Source of the DNA: Candidatus Cloacimonadota bacterium
GTDB taxonomy: Bacteria > Cloacimonadota > Cloacimonadia > Cloacimonadales > WRIO01
Direction of reading: 5' to 3'
Assembly (NCBI GenBank): GCA_009777575.1
Contig: WRLO01000006.1
Span: 1 to 64,000 of the forward strand
DNA: 64,000 nucleotides
Within the stretch, counting starts at the first letter, position 1. Every line of letters starts with the position of its first letter. The translations under genes and the position numbers were made by a program. Below are positions 28,476 through 37,608 of this stretch, in pieces. Under the pieces are notes generated by a model that saw only the letters and a program-made list of their open reading frames with translations, had not been told where the DNA came from and did not search any database.

Positions 28476-29645
28476 TTAATTAATAACAATAAATTTATTT
28501 ATTATTTCTGATGTTATTTTGTTGTCTTTTGAAAAGAGATTTGAAAAGGATATTCTATAAAAATATAGTCCACTAGCAACATAATTGCCTTTATCATCTC
28601 TTCTATCCCAGACAAAAATATTGTTACCTTCTTTTGTTTGTGATACACTTGATGCTCTTATCAGCTGTCCACGCACATTATAGATTCTTATTTCTGCTCT
28701 TGTATTTTGCATACTGGCTCCAGCGAATTCAAATTCGTTATCAATTCTCCAAACAATTGTAACCTCATTTAATCTCACTGGATTTGGAAAAACATAGCTT
28801 GAAGCTTGAGCAAGGAATAAAATGTCATCAATTTCATTAGAGGGCGGATCGTAGGATTTCTCGTAAAAAATAAAATCGACCTTTTTTACCCTATCATCAC
28901 TATAAAGAATTTTTTGAATATCGCGTCCATGGATCAAATTGAAATTAAATGAAACATGAATAAATTCACCTTCAAGCCAAGTATACTGAAGAAATCTTAG
29001 ATCATAATGAATATAATCTGATATAAATTCTGCTATACCTGGACTATTTTGTAAGCTGATTAACAGCAATTCAGGCACCCATTCAAGAGGGAATCCAGCT
29101 GCATATACAATCTCATGATTATTGACTAAATCTAAAAAAACAAACATATCTACCGAACTGCTATCAAAAGCAACGCAGTATTCATCAAAAAAATAATTTT
29201 CATTTTGCCATATTTCAACAATATATTGGGAAAATTCTAAAAAAAACAAATCTTTTTTATCTTCGTTTGTTCCCTTTTGAAATCGTATAAGTAGTCTATT
29301 TTTTTGCCATATGTCGTTAAATTGTGCCATTTTTACTCTTTCATCATTTCTTATTATTTGCAACATATCGTAAATCTCAATCAGACTTTGATCGAAGGTA
29401 AACAGTAAAATTTTTGCTTCATACCAACCTATTAAGCGATCATCTAGTTTAGGTAAATGATATATTCTAAGATTATAATGGGAATAATCGGAAATAAATA
29501 TTTCGAGATCATCATCGTCTATGTGATTTTCAAATCTGATGATGATTTCTCCCGGAACGGGAATCTTTTCTTCAGCCACAAGGCTTTTGTATCCTACTAT
29601 TCCAAAATATAATAGGGTGAACATCAATAAAGTTTTGTGTTTCAT
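28476..29645 (-). CDS. Secreted three-module propeptide-like protein, mosaic C terminus (array 1)
   Basis: The 389 residues comprise a signal peptide (MKHKTLLMFTLLYFGIVGYKS type), three copies of the ~75-residue module (first from PGEIIIRFENHIDDDD to the NDERVKMAQF strand), and a FlgD-type domain (EIRIYNVRGQLIRAS, FVWDRRDDKGNYVASGLYFYR). The N-terminal part belongs to the group at 29660 and 56103-59706, while the sorting domain matches the GLUG protein at 34678, so the gene looks recombined. It lies 11 bp upstream of the protease gene, with a clear AGGAG, so the two are surely co-translated from one mRNA. No catalytic motif is visible; a role as protease inhibitor, chaperone or adhesin is inference. 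Confidence 0.7.
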   Translation of the reverse strand: MKHKTLLMFTLLYFGIVGYKSLVAEEKIPVPGEIIIRFENHIDDDDLEIFISDYSHYNLRIYHLPKLDDRLIGWYEAKILLFTFDQSLIEIYDMLQIIRNDERVKMAQFNDIWQKNRLLIRFQKGTNEDKKDLFFLEFSQYIVEIWQNENYFFDEYCVAFDSSSVDMFVFLDLVNNHEIVYAAGFPLEWVPELLLISLQNSPGIAEFISDYIHYDLRFLQYTWLEGEFIHVSFNFNLIHGRDIQKILYSDDRVKKVDFIFYEKSYDPPSNEIDDILFLAQASSYVFPNPVRLNEVTIVWRIDNEFEFAGASMQNTRAEIRIYNVRGQLIRASSVSQTKEGNNIFVWDRRDDKGNYVASGLYFYRISFSNLFSKDNKITSEIINKFIVIN

Positions 29646-29659
29646 ATTTTACTCCTTTT

Positions 29660-30856
29660 TTATTTATTTGGGTTTAAGATGATGAATCTACCAGTTAGTG
29701 TTTCTTTCATTTCATTGTAGTTTGCTGGTGTTGAGCTTGAAGAACTGGTGATTCTATAGAAATAAATACCAGGTGATACCCTTTGTCTGCTTGCATCTCT
29801 CATATTCCATGAAAATATATTTTCATCAGTTTTAGTCTGTATATCAGAAATTCTTTGCACAAGCTGCCCTCTGATGTTGTAGATTCGTAGCTCTACTCCA
29901 TAGCCCCCTTTTGCAAGGGAGGTGGGTGAGGAATGTAAATTAAATCTTATCATCACCTCATCCCCTCTCACAGGATTAGGATAAGCAAAACTCGATTGTG
30001 ATACTACCGGGATTATTTGATCAAAGCCACTAGATGGAGGGTCTGGAGGATTAAGCACTTCTATAAATTCCTCTTCTTGAACCCTAACTACTCTTTCATC
30101 ATTTTCAAGGATTTTAATTAAGTCATATACTTCTATCAGACTGAAATTAAATACAAAAATCCTATGCGTAGATGGAGTTGGAATATCGAAACTATACACA
30201 TGTTGAATGTCATAATGTGAATAATCAGATACTATCTCATCTATTAGCTCATCAGATGAATTTTGTAATTTCATCCCCACTGCCCCAGGCACATATTCTG
30301 AAGGTAGTCCTGCCAGTTTTACTCTTTTGTCAGCTCTGACAAGTTTAAGAAGCTCTAATGGTTCTATGGTGTTAGATCTGTATTCATAATATACATATAA
30401 TGCTGAAGGAACACAGTCTGGACACCACCACCAGTTCATCATAAAAAGATAGTATTGAGAATAATCTCGAATAAAATCCCAATAGTCTCTTACATCATTT
30501 AACAGAATTATGATTCTTTCAAACCGAATATCAAAGTTGTGATTGGCAGTATAAACCCTTTCATCTGCTTGAATCATCCTCAAAAACTCATTTTCTTCAA
30601 CTAAATTGTAGTTGTAATAAAAATGAATTAATTTAAAATCAGTTTGTGGAATCCATCCCGACCAATCATCAATAATAGCGAGGTCGTAATACACATAATC
30701 AGTAATATACTCTTCAAGTTTATCATCATCTATGTGATTTTCAAATCTGATGATGATTTCTCCCGGAACGGGAATCTTTTCTTCAGCCACAAGGCTTTTG
30801 TGTCCTATTATTCCAAAATATAGTAGGATGAACACCAATAAAGTTTTGTGTTTCAT
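29660..30856 (-). CDS. Secreted three-module propeptide-like protein (array 1)
   Basis: The 398 residues comprise a signal peptide, three modules (~29-107, ~108-190, ~191-270) and a FlgD-type domain. Module 1 shows the pattern best: PGEIIIRF strand, DDKLEEYITDY helix, LIHFYYNYN strand, NEFLRMIQADERV helix and TANHNF strand. Module 2 has a WWWCPDC pair. It is highly similar to the proteins at 56103, 57314 and 58510 in array 2, also at DNA level. The sorting domain carries an in-frame C/G-rich insert (29903-29933) of variable length among paralogues. AGGAG lies in the 13-bp spacer before the start. Confidence 0.7.
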   Translation of the reverse strand: MKHKTLLVFILLYFGIIGHKSLVAEEKIPVPGEIIIRFENHIDDDKLEEYITDYVYYDLAIIDDWSGWIPQTDFKLIHFYYNYNLVEENEFLRMIQADERVYTANHNFDIRFERIIILLNDVRDYWDFIRDYSQYYLFMMNWWWCPDCVPSALYVYYEYRSNTIEPLELLKLVRADKRVKLAGLPSEYVPGAVGMKLQNSSDELIDEIVSDYSHYDIQHVYSFDIPTPSTHRIFVFNFSLIEVYDLIKILENDERVVRVQEEEFIEVLNPPDPPSSGFDQIIPVVSQSSFAYPNPVRGDEVMIRFNLHSSPTSLAKGGYGVELRIYNIRGQLVQRISDIQTKTDENIFSWNMRDASRQRVSPGIYFYRITSSSSSTPANYNEMKETLTGRFIILNPNK

Positions 30857-30869
30857 ATTTTACTCCTTT

Positions 30870-31988
30870 TTACTTTAGTATCGTTAATCTACCCGTATGT
30901 ATGTTTTCTTTAGATTTTATTCTAAAGAAATATGTTCCCGACGCTGCTCTTTGATTGTGTTGATCTTTCAAATCCCAAATAAAAGCAATTTCTCCGGCAT
31001 TTTCTTGAAAATTTTCAGATGTCTTTATTAACTGTCCTCTTATGTTGTATATAGATATCACATACTCAGACAAGGTTTCTGTGGACTTTTCTGTCAGTTT
31101 ATCATCTTCTGTTTTCATCTTTATAATTACTTCCTCAAACCTTGCAGGATTCGGATAAACTGTTATATGTTCTATCTTTGACAGGGTTTCATCATTTGAA
31201 GAAGTTACTGGACCAGAGCATATATGAAGTAATCTTTCATAATAAATAAACTCTGTATTATTTACCCTATAATCTTGTCTTATTTCCTTAAAAACTGTAA
31301 ATTCGTTATAAAGTAAATGATCGAAAGTTAATAACCATGTATTTGAATACATAGATAGTGGACCTTTTACATAAATCTCAAAATGAGAAAAATCATCTAA
31401 AAACTCATCAAAAGATTCGTTTACAACCCAGCTGTCTAATCTTACACTTATTTCACCAGGTTTCCAACCTTTACTAAACATAGTATCGATAACCCTCTCA
31501 TCATTTCTCATCATATCGTATACCTCACCGGGATAAAACTGATTGTCATCAAAAATAAAGCTAGAATAGTTATAGGGGGTTCCCCAACCAGAAACACTTC
31601 CGTTTAAACCAATGTGTGAATAACTGTTTATAAAATCTGCTTCGCAAACATCATCTGATAGATTAATAGCAAGAGTTCTAACCCTCCAGTCATCAAGAAA
31701 AGATGATAAATATACCCTTGAATCATTTTGTATCATACTAAGAAAATTATTTACATCAATGGTGGTTTTATCAAAAAAATAAAACCCCAATAAACATCCT
31801 CCACACACCATATCTAATAGTCTTAACTGGTATTGGCTATAATCATTTAAAAATCTTTGATAAGCTTGCCCAGTTACATGACTGTATAGCATTATCTCCA
31901 TAGCTTGAGCAAGACTTTCATTAGCGAAAAAATTGCTATTGCTCCATATACACAATACGATTAATAAAAAAATTATTCTTTTTTTCAA
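30870..31988 (-). CDS. Secreted three-module propeptide-like protein, second subgroup (array 1)
   Basis: The 372 residues start with a signal peptide (MKKRIIFLLIVLCIWSNSNFF) and hold three modules with the same helix-strand pattern (FLNDYSQYQL, NDSRVYLSSF; SYSHIGL, NDERV; GEISVRL, DDFSHFEI). The FlgD-type domain follows (YPNPARFEEV, IYNIRGQLIKTS, AASGTYFFRI). Module 1 has a VCGGC pair at the spot where the other subgroup has its CxxC in module 2. It is nearly identical to the protein at 54970 in array 2. Spacers of 13-14 bp with GGAG join it to its neighbours. Confidence 0.7.
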   Translation of the reverse strand: MKKRIIFLLIVLCIWSNSNFFANESLAQAMEIMLYSHVTGQAYQRFLNDYSQYQLRLLDMVCGGCLLGFYFFDKTTIDVNNFLSMIQNDSRVYLSSFLDDWRVRTLAINLSDDVCEADFINSYSHIGLNGSVSGWGTPYNYSSFIFDDNQFYPGEVYDMMRNDERVIDTMFSKGWKPGEISVRLDSWVVNESFDEFLDDFSHFEIYVKGPLSMYSNTWLLTFDHLLYNEFTVFKEIRQDYRVNNTEFIYYERLLHICSGPVTSSNDETLSKIEHITVYPNPARFEEVIIKMKTEDDKLTEKSTETLSEYVISIYNIRGQLIKTSENFQENAGEIAFIWDLKDQHNQRAASGTYFFRIKSKENIHTGRLTILK

Positions 31989-32002
31989 AACATACTCCTT
32001 TT

Positions 32003-33523
32003 TTATTTATCTGGGTTTAAGATGATGAATCTACCAGTTAGTGTTTCTTTCATTTCATTGTAGTTTGCTGGTGTTGAGCTTGAAGAACTGATGATTCTAT
32101 AGAAATAAATACCCGGTGATACCCTTTGTCCGCTTGTATTTCTCATATTCCATGAAAACATATTTCCATCAGTTTTAGTCTGTATATCAGAAATTCTTTG
32201 CACAAGCTGCCCTCTGATGTTGTAGATTCGTAGCTCTACATTATTGCCCCCTTTTGTAATGGGGAGGGCGGAGGGATATAAATTAAATCGTATCATTACC
32301 TCATCCCCTCTCACTGGATTGGGATAGGCAATGCTACTAAACAACGATATTGTATTTTCAATGTTATCAAAAGTGCTTACAGTGTGATCTAAAGGAATCA
32401 TTCCAGTTAAATATGGATATCCTCCATTGATTTTTGGATCCATTGACCAGACACTCTCAAAATCCCATCCATTGTTTATATAAGTTGATGTTTGTTGTAA
32501 TTCCGTTGTTGTTAATCCATAATTGTTTTGTTCAATATAAAAAATCGGTCTAACTCCAGTAGATTCTGTATCCCAAAAGCTATTTTTCGTGTTTCCACCA
32601 AATCCACCAGAATCAACAGGAAAATGCGAAGTACTAGCAACTATGACATAAGAAATATCTGGAAAATGAAATGTTGTAAATCCAGTAGTTATTCCCCCTA
32701 TTCTTTGAGTTCCTTCTAAAAAATTACCAAAAAAGAACGAATTATTTATACTACCTTGACTCATTGTTCCTGCTATTCCTGCAGTTTGACCATTATACTT
32801 TACATTTGAATGAATATGGACCTTTGCATAGCAATATTTTATTTCAGTAATGCCAGCATAACCTATCAACCCACCAGTGTATGTTCCAGTTAATAAAACC
32901 GGGGGATTTTCTGGATCCCAGATAAAATCAAAATCTCTACCATTTACAAAACCTGTAGCAGAGCATCGTAAAATACTCCCTCCAATAATAGTTCCCACTA
33001 TAGACCCAACATTAGCACTTCCCGTGATATCTACATTCATCAATCTGATATTTAATAAATTTGCACTACGAACCATACCAAAAAGTCCTGCATTTCTAGC
33101 TATAAAACTATCTATTGCAGTGTTCATAAAAAGGTTTGAAATAATAAACCCATTCCCATCATAATCTCCGTAAAATGCTTTGTAGATTTCCATCCCCATT
33201 AAAATACTATGATCAGCATAATAAAAACCAATGGGGCTAAATCCTGCTCCATTATTCCAATGTATAGTTTCTGTAGCATCTATGTCAGCTATTTGATGAA
33301 AATAAAACTTTTCTAAAACAGAGCCATCGAGGGATTCGTTACCCCAAACTGTTTCTGTTTCAGACAACCACCTGAGATTATTTAGATTCGCTATTAAAAA
33401 CGGGTTCTCTTCAGATCCAGCGTTATGTTCATAAAAATTTGAGGGTGGTTCTGCAAATGTTTCACTTAATACAGGCAGCACTATCATAAACCAAGCTATC
33501 AATAATAATAAAGTTTTTCTCAC
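32003..33523 (-). CDS. Secreted GLUG-motif protein with FlgD-type sorting domain (array 1)
   Basis: The 506-residue protein has a signal peptide and a start segment found in GLUG proteins (GSEENPFLIANLNNLRWLS). Repeats of the GLUG type follow (NAGLFGMV, NVGSIVGTI, TGGLIGYAG, GQTAGIAGTM), then NGGYPYLTGM before a FlgD-type domain. GLUG repeats form beta-solenoids and occur in bacterial adhesins and surface proteins. The sorting domain is almost the same at DNA level as that of the gene at 58510, unlike its GLUG region. The start codon is GTG at 33523, with a purine-rich GGGGAAT upstream. It contains no propeptide-like module. Confidence 0.75.
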   Translation of the reverse strand: MRKTLLLLIAWFMIVLPVLSETFAEPPSNFYEHNAGSEENPFLIANLNNLRWLSETETVWGNESLDGSVLEKFYFHQIADIDATETIHWNNGAGFSPIGFYYADHSILMGMEIYKAFYGDYDGNGFIISNLFMNTAIDSFIARNAGLFGMVRSANLLNIRLMNVDITGSANVGSIVGTIIGGSILRCSATGFVNGRDFDFIWDPENPPVLLTGTYTGGLIGYAGITEIKYCYAKVHIHSNVKYNGQTAGIAGTMSQGSINNSFFFGNFLEGTQRIGGITTGFTTFHFPDISYVIVASTSHFPVDSGGFGGNTKNSFWDTESTGVRPIFYIEQNNYGLTTTELQQTSTYINNGWDFESVWSMDPKINGGYPYLTGMIPLDHTVSTFDNIENTISLFSSIAYPNPVRGDEVMIRFNLYPSALPITKGGNNVELRIYNIRGQLVQRISDIQTKTDGNMFSWNMRNTSGQRVSPGIYFYRIISSSSSTPANYNEMKETLTGRFIILNPDK

Positions 33524-33537
33524 TTTTATTCCCCTTT

Positions 33538-34668
33538 TTATTTTAGAATTAATATCTTACCAGTGTATATCATTTCATTAGAATGAATAATTCTATATAA
33601 ATAAAAACCAGATGAAACTGTTTGTCCATAAATGTTTTTTCTATCCCATATAAATGTCATTTTATCATTTTCATGGATAAAGTCCTTTGACTTCATTATT
33701 TTTTGCCCCCTAACATTGTAGATGACAATCTCTGAATTACCGATATCTCTTTTATCTAAATTTCCAGAGGGTGAAGAAATTGCAAAAGTCACATTATCGT
33801 TCAATGCAGGATTGGGAGTGACAGAAACACTATTAAGAGATACCCAGGTTTCATCATAATTTGAAGCAACTGGTCCAAAGCAAATTAATTGTGTATCTAA
33901 AAAATCAAAAGTAGCATAACTAACTCTTTCGTCATTTAAAAGCTCTTTTAATAAATAAAACTCATCATGCAATATAGGGTCGATTGAGATTACCCAATCA
34001 TATCCATAAATAGACGGAGTCTGAGATATTATTGACATATCATAATGAGAATAATCTTTTAAAAAAATTTCCATTATTTCATCAATAACCCAGTCTTTTG
34101 TTCTAAAAGCAATGTATCCGAAGCGCCAACCATATACAATATCAGCAGCTGATACTTTAATATCATATTTTAAAAGATCCAAAAAACAACCTGAATAAAT
34201 TGATGTATCGTCAAAAGTAAATTCTTTTCTATCGTCACCATGATTTGGAATAGATCCTCTGAGTTTATATTCTGAATATTTGTTGATCAAGTCAGCTTCT
34301 TCACTGTCATTTGCAAGTTTTAATGATATGGTTCTAGGTCTCCAATTTGGCTCTGATAAACCGTTATTAAACCTAGCACTACTTACTCTAGAATCATTTC
34401 TAATCAATCCTAAAAAATCGTTTTCTTCAATAATTTTTCTATTGAATATGAACCATTTTTCGTTGCAAAAATCGTCATTACAAGAATTAATAATAAATTT
34501 CAATTGATATTGACTATAATCATTTAAAAAGCTCAGATATTCTTGTCCAATAACATGGCTGTACAAATGGATGTAGATTGGTTTTGCGAGTGCTTCATTT
34601 GCTTTAAGATTATTAAAAAATACTAACGAACATAAGATGAACATTATAGCAATAAGTCTTTTTTCCAT
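33538..34668 (-). CDS. Secreted three-module propeptide-like protein (array 1)
   Basis: The 376 residues hold a signal peptide, three modules (FLNDYSQYQLKF, NDSRVSSARF; KYSEYKL; FLKDYSHYDM, NDERVSYATF) and a FlgD-type domain (IYNVRGQKIMKS, SSGFYLYRI). It is a diverged member of the 30870/54970 subgroup, retaining its TGQxY- and YSHV-like first module. The Cys pair in module 1 is wider here (NSCNDDFC). The gene stands between the two GLUG genes with 9-14-bp spacers, and GGAG lies before the ATG. Confidence 0.7.
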   Translation of the reverse strand: MEKRLIAIMFILCSLVFFNNLKANEALAKPIYIHLYSHVIGQEYLSFLNDYSQYQLKFIINSCNDDFCNEKWFIFNRKIIEENDFLGLIRNDSRVSSARFNNGLSEPNWRPRTISLKLANDSEEADLINKYSEYKLRGSIPNHGDDRKEFTFDDTSIYSGCFLDLLKYDIKVSAADIVYGWRFGYIAFRTKDWVIDEIMEIFLKDYSHYDMSIISQTPSIYGYDWVISIDPILHDEFYLLKELLNDERVSYATFDFLDTQLICFGPVASNYDETWVSLNSVSVTPNPALNDNVTFAISSPSGNLDKRDIGNSEIVIYNVRGQKIMKSKDFIHENDKMTFIWDRKNIYGQTVSSGFYLYRIIHSNEMIYTGKILILK

Positions 34669-34677
34669 TTTTTCTCC

Positions 34678-36237
34678 TTATTTGATTATGACAAATCTAC
34701 CCATGATATCAGATTGATTTTCATTCTGTGCCGAGGATATTCTATAAAAATATAGTCCACTGGGAACTTCTAAATTGCTTATATCTCTTCTATCCCAGAC
34801 AAAAATATTGTTACCGTTTTTTGTTTGTGATACATTTGATGCTCTTATCAGCTGTCCACGCACATTATAGATTCTTATAGCTGTCTCACAAACAACATAA
34901 GCGGTTTTTGGTAGCTTGGAATTTATTTGCCATCGAATTTCTACTTCCCCTCCTCTCACAGGGTTCGGAGAAACAAAACTCTGTATCAAAGGATAAATCG
35001 TATCATCAATAGTGCTTGTTATAGGTTCAAGAATATTTCTTAAAAAGGGATATCCATCATTCACTTCAGAATCCATTTTCCAGACATTTTCAAAATCCCA
35101 ACCATTATTTTCAAAAGTTGAAATTATCTTCAATAAATCGGTCGACATACCATAATTATTTATCAATAAATTCTCTCCAATCAAAGGATAGCCAAATGGT
35201 ATGTGGATTCCAGTTGCATCTGTATCCCAAAAGCAATTTCTTATTTCAGAAGAAACTATAAAGTTCACTAATCCACTTGAATGATTGGCAAATCTATTTC
35301 TACTAGTCACATATACATTTCTAATTTCAGTTTGAATTGCTTCACTCGATATCCCTGCACATGTTGAGGCATTATAAAAATTGTCAATATCACCATAAAA
35401 AAAAGAATTTTTTAAACTACCCTTGATTTTTATTGCAACAAGACCACCTACCATACTGATAACATGGGCAATATATAAATTATCATGTTTAGCTTTAATA
35501 TTTGTTTGAACATAACAAAATTCGATCTCTGAACTATATGATAGTCCTATCAAACCCCCAATATTTAGGTTTGGTATTACTATGGGCATTATATCATCAT
35601 TGTCTTCTGGAGGATATATATCGTAATTCACCCCTGTTACATAACCATTTGATGAACAATACCGAATTATACTATGATATGCCTGAGCTACAATAGAGCC
35701 TATTGATGAATTACCAGTGATATCGGCATGGTCAAGTCTTATATTCAGAATATTGCTTTGAACAATAAATCCAAAAAATCCAGCATTATTTGAAATATAT
35801 TTATCTGTAGCTGAATTGATGTATAATCCTTTTATAGAGTGATAATTTCCGTTATAATATCCGAAAAAAGGTTTCTTTTTAATGATTACATTGGGGAAAG
35901 AATAATAATTTATTTCTAGTAAACCTATAGGTCTAAATCCTTTTCCGTCATTCCAGTGTATTGTTTCTGTGGCATCAATATCTGCAATTTGAATGAAATG
36001 ATATTTCTTTTCTACAATCCAATTCTTCTCATCTACATCTGTAGTGTAACCATGTCCCCATATATTCTCTGTCTCACTTAACCATCTCAGATTCCTCAGA
36101 TTCGCTATTAAAAACGGGTTCTCTTCAGATCCAGCGTTATGTTCATAAAAATTTGAAGGTGGTACTGCTAATGTTTCACTTAATACAGGCACCACAGCCA
36201 TAAAACAAGCTATTAATAATAATAAGGGTTTTCTCAC
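34678..36237 (-). CDS. Secreted GLUG-motif protein with FlgD-type sorting domain (array 1)
   Basis: The 519-residue paralogue of the GLUG protein at 32003 has the same signal peptide type and leader (GSEENPFLIANLRNLRWLS), GLUG-like repeats (NAGFFGFIV, SSIGSIVAQA, NIGGLIGLS, VGGLVAI) and a GYPFLRNI ending. Its FlgD-type domain is of another kind (IYNVRGQLIRAS, FVWDRRD) and matches that at 28476. A probable surface adhesin or scaffold. GTG start at 36237 after AGGAG. A 45-bp spacer lies before it. Confidence 0.75.
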   Translation of the reverse strand: MRKPLLLLIACFMAVVPVLSETLAVPPSNFYEHNAGSEENPFLIANLRNLRWLSETENIWGHGYTTDVDEKNWIVEKKYHFIQIADIDATETIHWNDGKGFRPIGLLEINYYSFPNVIIKKKPFFGYYNGNYHSIKGLYINSATDKYISNNAGFFGFIVQSNILNIRLDHADITGNSSIGSIVAQAYHSIIRYCSSNGYVTGVNYDIYPPEDNDDIMPIVIPNLNIGGLIGLSYSSEIEFCYVQTNIKAKHDNLYIAHVISMVGGLVAIKIKGSLKNSFFYGDIDNFYNASTCAGISSEAIQTEIRNVYVTSRNRFANHSSGLVNFIVSSEIRNCFWDTDATGIHIPFGYPLIGENLLINNYGMSTDLLKIISTFENNGWDFENVWKMDSEVNDGYPFLRNILEPITSTIDDTIYPLIQSFVSPNPVRGGEVEIRWQINSKLPKTAYVVCETAIRIYNVRGQLIRASNVSQTKNGNNIFVWDRRDISNLEVPSGLYFYRISSAQNENQSDIMGRFVIIK

Positions 36238-36282
36238 TTTATGTCTCCTTTTTTATGTTTTATTGACAAAAATCATACATAT

Positions 36283-37608
36283 TTAATTCCACAAATCGAC
36301 AAAGGGTATGAAGGCTACCCATAATATTCGTGGATCGTTGTTTAAAATATCTAACATTTCATATTCATTTATTATCTCGATATTGAACGATAAAGTAGCA
36401 GTGTTTGTCCAATAGTTTTTGGATAATACGATTAATTCATATTCATTATAGGATTCTATAAAATCATCAAGTTCTTCCCAAAAAACATGATATTCTAATA
36501 ATGCACTGAATTGTCCCATTTTCCAATGCCTTTGCACTCTATTGAAATCTGCATTCAAAACCCACGGATGATTGTTTACCATTTCGAGTAATTCCAATTC
36601 ATTTATCAAATAATGATTAAATGTTACCCAAAGATTTTTAGATTGAATGTTATGCCCCATAAGAGTCATTTGGTATTTCATAAAAATATCAGGAAATCCA
36701 TCCAATATTTCATTGGAGAGTTCATCTTCCATTTTTATTATCAACTCACCTATCACCCAATCTCTTGGGTATTCATTGAAATCAGCTCTCATTATCAGAG
36801 GGTCATTCCGGAGCATTTCAAGAAACTCGAATTCATCGATTAAATCGTAATTAAAGGAAAAATGAACGCTTTCTACCATCTTATTAAACGATAAGATGGA
36901 TGTCTCAAAATCTGAATATGAATATTTGATTTCTTCAGCCCAGCCAAACCCTCTTGCATTTATACGAGCCACTATCTCTCCCTTTACCCAAGTTTCATTC
37001 TCATTGTCTAGATGAACTATAGGAATATCTGCAAATTTTACCCTAAAGTCATCTCTGATAAGTAGCAACATTTCAAAATCATCTATTAATTTGTTATTAA
37101 AAGAAAATTCGAATGCTCCCCTCTCAACGCGAGTAGGAATGTTAGACACAAGCTCATATTTTGAATATAGACTGAGCATTTGTTTTATAAATATGAGTAT
37201 TTCTGTGGTAGAGGAATTAATGTGTAACGAACCACTAATGAGTCCACTTATCCATGTAAGATTATCTTCATTTTTGCTTATTCTTTGGATTCTTTTATCA
37301 TTTTCAAGTAATTCAAGCAACAGTTTCTCATCTTGTGTTTTTGTCATGAAAGTTAAGCGCATGTAATTATCTGGCAATAAATGTGCTGTTATCTCCAAAT
37401 TCCATTCTGCATAATCCTGCAAAAAATTATTGAGGAGATTGCCTACTACATCTTGATGCAAAATTGCTTTTAAATCGCCTTTTGTCCATTCTTCAGCCTC
37501 ATGTTGATTAGTTGGATGGTTCGTGCAACTAATAGCTACTACGAGAATAATAATCACAATTATTATCATTGAGATTTTTAAATTTTTGTGCAATTTTGTG
37601 TATTCCAT
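36283..37608 (-). CDS. Lipoprotein of five propeptide-like modules, no sorting domain (array 1, first gene)
   Basis: From the ATG at 37608 the product has 441 residues. The frame continues to a TTG at 37629, but AAGGA lies just in front of 37608. A strongly hydrophobic stretch ends in VAISC-TN, a fair lipobox, so the protein is probably lipid-anchored after cleavage before Cys. Five modules follow, each opening with W.(K/I/V)G(E/D/Q/L)... and closing with (D/N)(D/H)...(A/V).FN-like strands (e.g. KGEIVARI, FSFNYDLIDEFEFLEMLRNDP, MRADFN). Unlike all other array members it lacks the FlgD-type domain, so it would stay in a membrane while its relatives are sorted outward. It is the first gene of the array and may be a membrane partner of the system. 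Confidence 0.7.
   Translation of the reverse strand: MEYTKLHKNLKISMIIIVIIILVVAISCTNHPTNQHEAEEWTKGDLKAILHQDVVGNLLNNFLQDYAEWNLEITAHLLPDNYMRLTFMTKTQDEKLLLELLENDKRIQRISKNEDNLTWISGLISGSLHINSSTTEILIFIKQMLSLYSKYELVSNIPTRVERGAFEFSFNNKLIDDFEMLLLIRDDFRVKFADIPIVHLDNENETWVKGEIVARINARGFGWAEEIKYSYSDFETSILSFNKMVESVHFSFNYDLIDEFEFLEMLRNDPLIMRADFNEYPRDWVIGELIIKMEDELSNEILDGFPDIFMKYQMTLMGHNIQSKNLWVTFNHYLINELELLEMVNNHPWVLNADFNRVQRHWKMGQFSALLEYHVFWEELDDFIESYNEYELIVLSKNYWTNTATLSFNIEIINEYEMLDILNNDPRILWVAFIPFVDLWN

Noticed and set aside
34678-36237. GLUG proteins as IgA-specific peptidase-like enzymes
   Set aside because: GLUG repeats were first noted beside such peptidases, but no protease motif is visible here; a surface scaffold is the safer call.
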